This document shows, piece after piece, positions 1 to 5,302 of a DNA stretch of 5,302 nucleotides. Each line of letters starts with the position of its first letter. Positions within the stretch are counted from its first letter, which is position 1. The position numbers and the translations under genes are program-made. Source of the DNA: an uncultured Burkholderiales bacterium (GTDB taxonomy: Bacteria > Pseudomonadota > Gammaproteobacteria > Burkholderiales > Burkholderiaceae_C); contig CALCBL010000140.1 in assembly GCA_937897495.1 (NCBI GenBank), forward strand, positions 1-5,302. The letters run 5' to 3'. A model generated the notes under the pieces. The model had not been told where the DNA came from and searched no databases. It was given only the letters and a program-made list of their open reading frames with translations.

Positions 1-1209
1 ATGCAAGTGATGGTGACCTTCTCCTTGGTCACGGTCTTGTGGTTCATCTACGGTTACAGCTTGGCATTCACCGAAGGCAACGCCTACATTGGTGGACTTG
101 ACCGCTTGTTCATGAACGGCATTTGGGACAACGCAGCGGGCACCTTCGCCAATGCCGCGACTTTCAGCAAAGGCGTGGTCATTCCTGAAATTATCTTTGC
201 AGGCTTCCAGGCCACGTTTGCTGGCATCACGTGTGCCTTGATCGTCGGTGCATTTGCAGAGCGCATCAAGTTCTCCGCGGTCTTGATCTTCATGACTTTG
301 TGGTTCACTTTCAGCTACTTGCCAATCGCTCACATGGTTTGGTTCTGGATGGGCCCTGACGCCTACACAGCCAAAGAGGTGGTCGACGAAATGAACGGCA
401 AAGCCGGCTTCATATGGCAATCGGGTGCACTTGACTTCGCTGGTGGCACCGTGGTGCACATCAATGCTGCCGTAGCTGGCCTGGTGGGTGCCTTCATGAT
501 TGGCAAGCGAATTGGTTATGGCCGTGAAGCCATGACACCTCACTCTTTGACATTGACCATGGTCGGTGCCTCCTTGTTGTGGGTGGGCTGGTTCGGATTC
601 AATGCCGGCTCGGCGCTTGAAGCCAATGGCTTTGCAGCACTTGCTTTTGTAAACACCTTGTTGGCAGCTGCTGCCGCTGTGTTGGCCTGGTGTGTGGGTG
701 AAGCCCTGATGCGCGGCAAAGCTTCTATGTTGGGCGCAGCATCGGGTGCTGTGGCTGGTTTGGTGGCCATCACGCCAGCAGCCGGTAACGTGGGTATCGG
801 TGGCGCCTTGGTCATTGGCATTGTGGCTGGCTTTGCATGTTTGTGGGGCGTTAACGGCCTTAAGAAAATGCTGGGCGCAGACGACACATTGGACGTCTTC
901 GGCGTGCACGGTGTGGGCGGTGTTGTGGGTGCTTTGCTCACGGGTGTGTTCAACTCACCGGCCTTGGGTGGCCCTGGCTTTGTGGCCGACTGGACCACAG
1001 CCACCATGGTGACAGCGGCTGATTACTCCATTGCTGCACAAGTTTGGACTCAAGCCAAAGCCGTGCTGGTCACCATTGTGTGGTCTGGTGTGGTGTCCTT
1101 GGTCGCCTTCAAGCTGGTTGATTTGACAGTGGGTCTGCGTGTTTCTGAAGAAGCAGAGCGCGAAGGCTTGGACATCACGTCACACGGCGAAACTGCTTAT
1201 CACGGCTAA
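1..1209 (+). CDS. amtB: Ammonium transporter Amt (AmtB family), 5' end missing
   Basis: Inner-membrane channel of the Amt/Mep/Rh family for ammonium uptake. The visible 402 residues align from memory with E. coli AmtB from its second membrane helix to the C-terminus. The signal peptide and first helix must therefore lie upstream, and the ATG at base 1 is an internal Met. Key pore residues are present: the first Phe gate in GFQATF (F73), Trp of HMVW (W114), Asp and first His of the LDFAGGTVVHINAA motif (D145, H153), second Phe gate and Ser in WFGFNAGS (F200, S204), and the second twin His in FGVHGVGG (H303). The H153-H303 spacing of 150 equals that of E. coli. The cytoplasmic tail (REGLDITSHGETAY) is the conserved segment that contacts the PII protein GlnK, so GlnK control is likely; glnK itself is not in view. 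The loops before the first Phe gate and before D145 are longer than in E. coli AmtB. A terminator follows the stop. Confidence 0.96.
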   Translation: MQVMVTFSLVTVLWFIYGYSLAFTEGNAYIGGLDRLFMNGIWDNAAGTFANAATFSKGVVIPEIIFAGFQATFAGITCALIVGAFAERIKFSAVLIFMTLWFTFSYLPIAHMVWFWMGPDAYTAKEVVDEMNGKAGFIWQSGALDFAGGTVVHINAAVAGLVGAFMIGKRIGYGREAMTPHSLTLTMVGASLLWVGWFGFNAGSALEANGFAALAFVNTLLAAAAAVLAWCVGEALMRGKASMLGAASGAVAGLVAITPAAGNVGIGGALVIGIVAGFACLWGVNGLKKMLGADDTLDVFGVHGVGGVVGALLTGVFNSPALGGPGFVADWTTATMVTAADYSIAAQVWTQAKAVLVTIVWSGVVSLVAFKLVDLTVGLRVSEEAEREGLDITSHGETAYHG

Positions 1210-1259
1210 TCTGCAAAGATTTTCCAAAGACTTTCCGAGAAGTTAGTCTCCAAGTTCAC

Positions 1260-1283
1260 AGCCCGCTTCGGCGGGCTTTTTTT
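1260..1283 (+). terminator. Intrinsic terminator after amt
   Basis: A 7-bp GC-rich stem (AGCCCGC paired with GCGGGCT) closes a TTCG tetraloop and runs into seven T residues at 1277-1283. It lies 50 bases after the amt stop codon. This is a textbook Rho-independent terminator and should isolate amt from the SMP-30 gene downstream, so the next gene needs its own promoter. No convincing -35/-10 pair was visible between 1284 and 1359. Confidence 0.93.
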
Positions 1284-1343
1284 CGTCTGCAAACAGGCTG
1301 GCTGCATAGAAAACGAATTCTTAACTCACAATCTCACCATCAC

Positions 1344-1377
1344 ATCACCTCCATTAAAAATGACCCAATCACCTCCA
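1344..1377 (+). repeat. Direct repeat ATCACCTCCA x2 around the start of the SMP-30 gene
   Basis: The 10-mer ATCACCTCCA occurs at 1344-1353 and again at 1368-1377, exactly 24 bases apart. The first copy lies just before the ATG at 1360 and the second just before the alternative in-frame ATG at 1378. The first nine bases equal the well-known 3' end of bacterial 16S rRNA, that is, the anti-Shine-Dalgarno sequence rather than the Shine-Dalgarno sequence. A role is not established and chance is possible. Confidence 0.6.
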
Positions 1378-2313
1378 ATGAGCTATCCCAAATGGCAGCG
1401 CATCACTTCCCAAGCAGATGGCTTGGGAGAGTCACCGTTTTGGCACCCAGCAGAAAAGTGTTTGTATTGGGTCGACATTCCTGGGCAACGCTTAAGGCGC
1501 ATGGCCATGACAGCAGACGCGTTGGGCGAGCAAAAGCCTGAGGACTGGCCATTAGGAGAGGAGCCAGGTTGCTTTGCGCCTGCAGCCCAAGGTGGCTGGG
1601 TGATGGCCACCCGCAGCGGTGTTTATCGCGCTCAAACTTGGGGCGGCCCCAGGCAGTTATTGGCGGCTGCGCCCTACGACACAGCCCAAATGCGATTCAA
1701 CGATGGCAAGTGTGATCCTGCTGGCAACTTTTGGAGTGGCTCCATGTTTGAGCCGCGCGATCAAGCGCTTGCTGCGTTGTATGCATTGCAAGCAGACGGC
1801 CGCTTAGAGTTCAAGGCAGGTGACGCTACCGTGGCCAATGGCCTGGCCTGGTCTCCCGATGGTCGCACCCTTTATTGGTCGGACACGGGGGCCCATTGCA
1901 TCAGGGCCTGGGACTATGACGCAGACACCCAAACCATGAGCCGGGAACGCTTATTTGCCCAATTTCCGCTCAAGCCAAATAACTGGGTTTATGGCACCGC
2001 CAGCGCCCAAGCGTATCTCGGTCGCCCCGATGGCGCTGCGGTGGACGTTGAAGGTTTCTACTACTCGGCCATGTACGAAGGCCATCGCTTGGCCAAATTT
2101 GCACCGGATGGGCGGTGCGTGGCGTTCATTGAAGCACCTGTTCAGTGCCCCACCATGCCCTGCTTTGGCGGTGAGGACATGCGCACTTTGTTCATCACCA
2201 CTTCGGCCCATGGCCGCAGTGCAGAGGAGTTGCAAGACCTGCCTGACTCGGGCTGTGTGTTTGCAATACGCGTAGAGACGCCCGGCTTACCTGTGAGTTT
2301 TTTCAACAACTGA
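1360..2313 (+). CDS. SMP-30/gluconolactonase/LRE family protein (probable sugar lactonase)
   Basis: A 317-residue six-bladed beta-propeller of the SMP-30/regucalcin family. Characterised members are metal-dependent lactonases that hydrolyse sugar lactones such as gluconolactone; the substrate here cannot be read from sequence. The family metal ligands are all recognisable: Glu in GLGESPFWHP (E24), Asn in VANGLAWSPDG (N160) and Asp in GRPDGAAVD (D224). The substrate-side Arg and Asn sit in MRFNDGKCDPAG (R112, N114). No signal peptide is seen, so it is probably cytoplasmic. Length is normal for the family. The start is uncertain: ATG 1360 gives the full ORF, while ATG 1378 (MSYPKWQ) begins closer to the conserved GLGESPFW region. 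Neither has a Shine-Dalgarno sequence. It follows the amt terminator and lies 72 bases before glcE on the same strand, so read-through into glcEF is possible. The family call is firm; the exact reaction is inferred. Confidence 0.92.
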   Translation: MTQSPPMSYPKWQRITSQADGLGESPFWHPAEKCLYWVDIPGQRLRRMAMTADALGEQKPEDWPLGEEPGCFAPAAQGGWVMATRSGVYRAQTWGGPRQLLAAAPYDTAQMRFNDGKCDPAGNFWSGSMFEPRDQALAALYALQADGRLEFKAGDATVANGLAWSPDGRTLYWSDTGAHCIRAWDYDADTQTMSRERLFAQFPLKPNNWVYGTASAQAYLGRPDGAAVDVEGFYYSAMYEGHRLAKFAPDGRCVAFIEAPVQCPTMPCFGGEDMRTLFITTSAHGRSAEELQDLPDSGCVFAIRVETPGLPVSFFNN

Positions 2314-2322
2314 ATTGACCTA

Positions 2323-2348
2323 ATTCTTGCAGGCAAAAACGCAAGAAT
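2323..2348. repeat. 8-bp inverted repeat in the gap before glcE
   Basis: ATTCTTGC (2323-2330) and GCAAGAAT (2341-2348) are perfect reverse complements separated by 10 bases. The element lies 10 bases after the SMP-30 stop codon and 37 bases before the glcE ATG. No T-tract follows on either strand, so it is not a standard intrinsic terminator. It could be an operator for a dimeric regulator of glcEF, or a transcript hairpin that protects or attenuates the message. A TTGACC box (2315-2320) overlaps its left side, but no good -10 box was found at the usual spacing. Confidence 0.6.
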
Positions 2349-2385
2349 CCACCTAAACAAGGGCGTAGCCGTTTAACATGGGCAC

Positions 2386-3621
2386 ATGCACGCAAGCCTC
2401 CAACCCAGCCAATGCACAGATCTGTTCCCAGATCTGCCTGCGCTTTTGGACACCATTCGATCAGCTGCCGCACAAACTGCAGGGGACCGAAAGAAGTTTC
2501 GCATTCATGGCTCGGGCAGCCACGATTTTTATGGCGAGTCATTGGAAGGTGAATTGCTAGAAACACGCGGACTCAATGGCATCTCTCAATATGAGCCCAG
2601 TGAGTTGGTCGTGACGGTTGCAGCTGGCACGCCCTTGCACGAGTTAGAAACGGCTTTGTCAGAACAGGGGCAATGCTTGGCTTTTGAGCCGCCTCACTTC
2701 CAAGCGAATGCGGGCAACAAGCCGCACAGCCATGCCACAGTGGGCGGCATGGTGGCCGCAGGCTTAAGCGGCCCTGCCAGGGCCAGTGCAGGCGCGGTTC
2801 GAGATTTTGTCTTGGGCCTCAGGTTCATCAATGGCCGCGGCGAACACCTCACCTTTGGCGGACAGGTCATGAAAAACGTGGCCGGCTATGACGTCAGCCG
2901 ATTGCTGGCGGGCAGTTGGGGCACGCTGGGTTTGATCACCGAAGTATCACTCAAGGTTTTGCCGATGGCCCCAGCCGAGGCTTTTTTGATGTGCGCACTG
3001 CCGCAAGCGCAAGCCTTGAATTTATTGCACCAATGGGGTGGCCAGCCCTTGCCATTGAATGCCAGTTGCTGGGTCAAAGACAACACCCAAGCTGGCGCAC
3101 CTGAGATCTTGTTTGTTCGCTTGCGGGGCGCGCTGGCTGCGGTGCAAGCGGCCAAGCTGCGCATGTCACAAGATGTGGCCAAGTTGCAAAGTGAGTTGAT
3201 AGAACAATCGGCTGAATCGGCTGCACAAGATTGGGCCTTGTGCCGAGATCAGGCTTTGCCATTTTTCACACAACACAGCGCCAACGAAGACTTGGCACTT
3301 TGGCGTTTGTCTGTGCCGCAAACAGCACCTGTTTTGAATTTGCCAAACAGTGCCAGCGAAACCTTCATTGAGTGGCATGGTGCACAGCGTTGGATCTGGG
3401 CACCCCTCAGCGAGGTGCAAGCTATTCGGCAAGCCGCCGCCAACGTGGGCGGCCAAGCCACTTTGTTTCGGCGGCCACAGCAAGCCAGTGCCGCAGTGAA
3501 TGTGAACACGCCGGTTTTTGCGCCACTTGATTCGGTGCAGCAACGCATTCAACACGCGTTGAAAAATGAATTCGACCCTGCGGGCATTTTCAGCCCTCGC
3601 AGACTGAACGCGTATTTCTGA
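2386..3621 (+). CDS. glcE: Glycolate oxidase subunit GlcE (FAD-binding)
   Basis: FAD-domain subunit of the GlcDEF glycolate oxidase, which converts glycolate to glyoxylate at the membrane and feeds electrons to the respiratory chain. The FAD-binding PCMH-type domain spans about residues 15-193. Its landmarks are IHGSGSHDFYG (40-50), YEPSELVVTVAAGTPL (69-84), TVGGMVAAGLSGPARASAGA (118-137) followed by VRDFVLG, and GGQVMKNVAGYDVSRLLAGS (158-177) followed by WGTLGLITEVSLKVLP. The C-terminus (FDPAGIFSPRRL, 396-407) is typical of GlcE. At 411 residues it is longer than E. coli GlcE (about 350), through its N-terminal extension and the 200-300 region. ATG 2386 is the only in-frame ATG downstream of the stop at 2374 and before the conserved domain, but it has a poor Shine-Dalgarno sequence; a TTG at 2446 is an alternative. 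Eight bases separate it from glcF. Its partner glcD is not adjacent. Confidence 0.94.
   Translation: MHASLQPSQCTDLFPDLPALLDTIRSAAAQTAGDRKKFRIHGSGSHDFYGESLEGELLETRGLNGISQYEPSELVVTVAAGTPLHELETALSEQGQCLAFEPPHFQANAGNKPHSHATVGGMVAAGLSGPARASAGAVRDFVLGLRFINGRGEHLTFGGQVMKNVAGYDVSRLLAGSWGTLGLITEVSLKVLPMAPAEAFLMCALPQAQALNLLHQWGGQPLPLNASCWVKDNTQAGAPEILFVRLRGALAAVQAAKLRMSQDVAKLQSELIEQSAESAAQDWALCRDQALPFFTQHSANEDLALWRLSVPQTAPVLNLPNSASETFIEWHGAQRWIWAPLSEVQAIRQAAANVGGQATLFRRPQQASAAVNVNTPVFAPLDSVQQRIQHALKNEFDPAGIFSPRRLNAYF
2417..2436 (+). repeat. Twin CAGATCTG palindrome forming a hairpin in early glcE
   Basis: The 8-bp palindrome CAGATCTG occurs at 2417-2424 and 2429-2436, separated by TTCC. Because each copy is self-complementary, the two together form a perfect 8-bp stem with a 4-base loop in the mRNA, about 30 bases into the glcE coding sequence. 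In protein terms it covers codons for the two Asp-Leu pairs of TDLFPDL (residues 11-17). It may affect translation initiation or be fortuitous codon repetition. Confidence 0.55.
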
Positions 3622-3623
3622 GG
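3620..3623 (+). promoter_or_regulatory. Ribosome-binding site of glcF overlapping the glcE stop
   Basis: GAGG at 3620-3623 overlaps the last two bases of the glcE TGA stop and lies 6 bases before the glcF ATG at 3630. This fixes the glcF start and indicates translational coupling between the two subunits, as expected for parts of one complex. Confidence 0.75.
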
Positions 3624-3629
3624 CGCAAC

Positions 3630-4871
3630 ATGCAAACCCAACTCGCACCTGAGTTTCAAAACACCCTCATCGGCCAAGAGGCCGAAGCCATTCTGCGCCA
3701 ATGTGTGCACTGTGGATTTTGCTCGGCCACCTGCCCTACTTATCAATTGATGGGCGATGAGCTAGACGGACCGCGAGGCCGCATCTACCTCATGAAGCAA
3801 GTCTTTGAAGGCGCAGAACCCACGCGCAAAACACAGTTGCATTTAGACCGGTGCCTCACGTGTCGCAACTGCGAAAGCACATGCCCCAGCGGCGTTGAAT
3901 ATGGCCACCTGGTTGACTTGGGCCGCAAAGTGGTTGATGCCAAAGTACAAAGACCTCTGAAAGAACGCGCACTGCGCTGGGCACTCAAAGAAGGACTGAC
4001 CTCTGCACTCTTTGCACCTGCCATGAAGTTGGGACAAAGCGTTCGGAGCCTATTGCCTGCTGCACTGAAAGCCAAAGTGCCTGCGCCACAAAATGCTGGC
4101 GCTTGGCCGCAAGAAACGCACACCCGCAAGGTCTTGATGTTGGCCGGTTGTGTGCAGCCTGCCATGATGCCCAATATCAATTCGGCCACTGCCCGCGTGC
4201 TTAACGCATGCGGCATTCAGGTTGTCGTGCCGCCTTCTGCAGGGTGTTGTGGTGCCGTCAAGTTTCACTTGAACGATCAAGTGGGTGGTCTCGACCACAT
4301 GCGTCACAACATCGATGCCTGGTGGCCTTGGGTTGAACAAGGCGTGGAAGCCATCGTCATGAATGTCTCGGGTTGCGGCGTCACCGTGAAAGAGTATGGC
4401 CATCTGCTGCAACATGATGCGCAATATGCGGCGAAGGCGCGGCGCATTTCTGAACTCACTCGCGACTTGAGTGAGTTGTTGCCTATGTGTTTACCTGAAC
4501 TTCAAAAGCAATTGAAGCCCGAGCTTGTGGCCCAAACGGGTGTACTGGCTTATCACCCGCCTTGTACTTTGCAGCACGGCCAACAGCTCAAAGGGGGGGT
4601 GGAGTTTCAATTGGGTCAGCTCGGATTTAAGTTGCGCGTGGCTGAAGTTGAATCCCATTTGTGCTGTGGCTCTGCAGGCACCTATTCAGTGTTGCAAGCT
4701 GATACGGCTTATGCCTTGCGCGATCGCAAGTTGGGGCATTTAAATCACTTGCAACCCACCGCCATTTTGAGTGCCAACATTGGCTGCATCACGCATTTGC
4801 AAAGTGGTGCCGATGTGCCAGTTCGTCATTGGGTGGAGTTGGTCGACGAAGTGCTTTCTAAAAGCCACTGA
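3630..4871 (+). CDS. glcF: Glycolate oxidase iron-sulfur subunit GlcF
   Basis: Electron-transfer subunit of the GlcDEF glycolate oxidase, expected at the cytoplasmic face of the inner membrane. The N-terminus carries two ferredoxin-type 4Fe-4S motifs: CVHCGFCSATCP (C25, C28, C31, C35) and CLTCRNCESTCP (C75, C78, C81, C85). Between them is the GPRGRIYLMKQ segment typical of GlcF. Two cysteine-rich CCG domains follow. The first has C174, the GCCGA motif (C206-C207) and C249 in SGCG. The second has C312 in HPPCTLQHGQQL, LCCGSAG (C345-C346) and C386 in NIGC. All cluster cysteines are intact and the 413-residue length is usual for GlcF. The start has a good ribosome-binding site that overlaps the glcE stop, so glcE and glcF form one translation-coupled unit. 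A run of seven G at 4593-4599 is in frame. The stop lies 7 bases from the stop of the convergent peroxidase gene. Confidence 0.96.
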   Translation: MQTQLAPEFQNTLIGQEAEAILRQCVHCGFCSATCPTYQLMGDELDGPRGRIYLMKQVFEGAEPTRKTQLHLDRCLTCRNCESTCPSGVEYGHLVDLGRKVVDAKVQRPLKERALRWALKEGLTSALFAPAMKLGQSVRSLLPAALKAKVPAPQNAGAWPQETHTRKVLMLAGCVQPAMMPNINSATARVLNACGIQVVVPPSAGCCGAVKFHLNDQVGGLDHMRHNIDAWWPWVEQGVEAIVMNVSGCGVTVKEYGHLLQHDAQYAAKARRISELTRDLSELLPMCLPELQKQLKPELVAQTGVLAYHPPCTLQHGQQLKGGVEFQLGQLGFKLRVAEVESHLCCGSAGTYSVLQADTAYALRDRKLGHLNHLQPTAILSANIGCITHLQSGADVPVRHWVELVDEVLSKSH

Positions 4872-4875
4872 ACAT

Positions 4876-4898
4876 CGCTTAAGCGGCCAATGCCGCTT
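4876..4898. repeat. Palindrome and hairpin at the glcF/peroxidase convergent junction
   Basis: A 10-bp palindrome, CGCTTAAGCG (4876-4885), overlaps a 7-bp inverted repeat, AAGCGGC (4881-4887) with GCCGCTT (4892-4898) around a CAAT loop. The hairpin covers the last codons and stop of the peroxidase gene and starts 10 bases after the glcF stop. No T-tract follows on either strand, so it is at best a weak bidirectional terminator or transcript-end stabiliser. The Ala-rich C-terminus of the peroxidase contributes to the symmetry. Confidence 0.5.
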
Positions 4899-5302
4899 CA
4901 ATGTCTTGGGCCATTTTCTCGGGCTTGTCCATCGAGGCATAGCGCTTAAGTACACGGCCATCACGGCCCACCAAAAATTTGGTGAAGTTCCACTTAATGG
5001 CCTTGCTGCCTAACAAGCCCGGCGCCTCAGCGCACAACCATTGGTAAAGCGGATGCGCTTCTGGGCCATTGACATTGACCTTTTGCATCATGGTGAAAGT
5101 CACGCCGTAATTGACTTGGCAAAAATCTGCAATGACCGTGTTGCTCGCAGGATCTTGGCCGCCAAACTGATTGCAGGGAAAGCCTAAAACAGCCAAGCCT
5201 CGATCTTTGTAGGCTTGGTGAACTTTTTCTAGACCACCAAACTGAGGCGTGAAACCGCAGGCGCTTGCAGTGTTCACGATCAACATGACCTTGCCTTGCA
5301 AT
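4879..5302 (-). CDS. Glutathione peroxidase family protein, 5' end missing
   Basis: Thioredoxin-fold peroxidase of the glutathione peroxidase (GPx) family, which reduces hydrogen peroxide or organic hydroperoxides using a thiol donor. Bacterial Cys-type members often prefer thioredoxin, despite the name. About 140 residues are visible. They show the peroxidatic Cys in [11 protein letters not shown] (residue 15 of the visible part), Gln in [12 protein letters not shown] (45), and Trp-Asn in [10 protein letters not shown] (104-105), making the full catalytic tetrad. The active-site codon is TGC, so it is a Cys form and not a selenoprotein. A further Cys in the segment [10 protein letters not shown] (residue 61) could serve as resolving Cys. 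The family is about 160 residues, so roughly 20 N-terminal residues lie past the right edge. The first in-window codon TTG encodes an internal Leu rather than a start. The gene converges on glcF with 7 bases between stop codons. Confidence 0.95.
   Translation of the reverse strand, partial: LQGKVMLIVNTASACGFTPQFGGLEKVHQAYKDRGLAVLGFPCNQFGGQDPASNTVIADFCQVNYGVTFTMMQKVNVNGPEAHPLYQWLCAEAPGLLGSKAIKWNFTKFLVGRDGRVLKRYASMDKPEKMAQDIEAALAA

Noticed and set aside
540..1007. A 155-codon open frame on the minus strand inside amt
   Set aside because: It lies wholly within a strongly conserved Amt coding region. Its Pro/Ala/Thr-rich low-complexity translation is what antisense reading of a Gly/Ala/Val-rich membrane protein gives.
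2315..2355. A sigma-70 promoter for glcE built on TTGACC at 2315
   Set aside because: No acceptable -10 hexamer lies 16-18 bases downstream. The nearest candidate, AAGAAT at 2343, is about 22 bases away, so I do not call a promoter.
2378..2560. A 60-codon + strand frame starting at ATG 2378, just before the glcE start
   Set aside because: It overlaps glcE out of frame, shows no recognisable domain and has no ribosome-binding site. The frame of glcE is fixed by its FAD-domain motifs. A leader peptide is possible but unsupported.
3166..3648. A 160-codon minus-strand frame opposite the end of glcE
   Set aside because: It overlaps glcE completely and runs across the glcE-glcF junction. Its translation has no recognisable domain, so it is a shadow of the real gene.
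4593..4599. Run of seven G in glcF as a possible phase-variable or frameshift site
   Set aside because: The reading frame is continuous through it and conserved GlcF motifs are intact on both sides (HPPCTLQHGQQL and LCCGSAG). A single G7 tract is short for phase variation and is not evidence of a frameshift.
5257..5259. Possible selenocysteine at the peroxidase active site
   Set aside because: The active-site codon on the minus strand reads TGC (Cys), not TGA, and the frame is open throughout.

Overview
The window looks like ordinary chromosome from a betaproteobacterium, most likely order Burkholderiales and possibly Comamonadaceae. This rests on the flavour of the proteins (Amt, an SMP-30/gluconolactonase family protein, GlcE, GlcF and a short Cys-type glutathione peroxidase), moderate GC and dense packing. 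It is a judgement from recognition, not from a search. I see no mobile element, CRISPR array, tRNA, rRNA or phage signature.

Layout: (1) Positions 1-1209 (+) hold the 3' part of an ammonium transporter gene whose start lies off the left edge. It ends in a clear intrinsic terminator with a UUCG loop (1260-1283). (2) Positions 1360-2313 (+) hold a complete SMP-30/gluconolactonase/LRE family gene. A 10-base motif identical to the 3' end of 16S rRNA occurs twice around its start. (3) After a 72-base gap containing an 8-bp inverted repeat come glcE (2386-3621) and glcF (3630-4871), tightly coupled on the + strand. They encode the FAD-domain accessory subunit and the iron-sulfur subunit of membrane-associated glycolate oxidase. 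(4) Converging from the right edge on the minus strand is a glutathione peroxidase gene (4879 to beyond 5302), whose start lies outside the window. Only 7 bases separate the glcF and peroxidase stop codons.

How the genes work together: GlcE and GlcF belong to a three-subunit enzyme that oxidises glycolate (for example phytoplankton exudate or the product of 2-phosphoglycolate salvage) to glyoxylate and passes electrons to the respiratory chain. The main flavin subunit GlcD is not in the window, although it is often adjacent. The SMP-30 gene sits immediately upstream of glcE on the same strand and may be co-transcribed, but no functional link is evident. The Amt and peroxidase genes look like independent neighbours.

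I did not find a novel multi-gene system. The points worth a second look are small: the missing glcD, the twin anti-Shine-Dalgarno-like motif, the hairpins before and just inside glcE, and the weak ribosome-binding sites at two of the starts.
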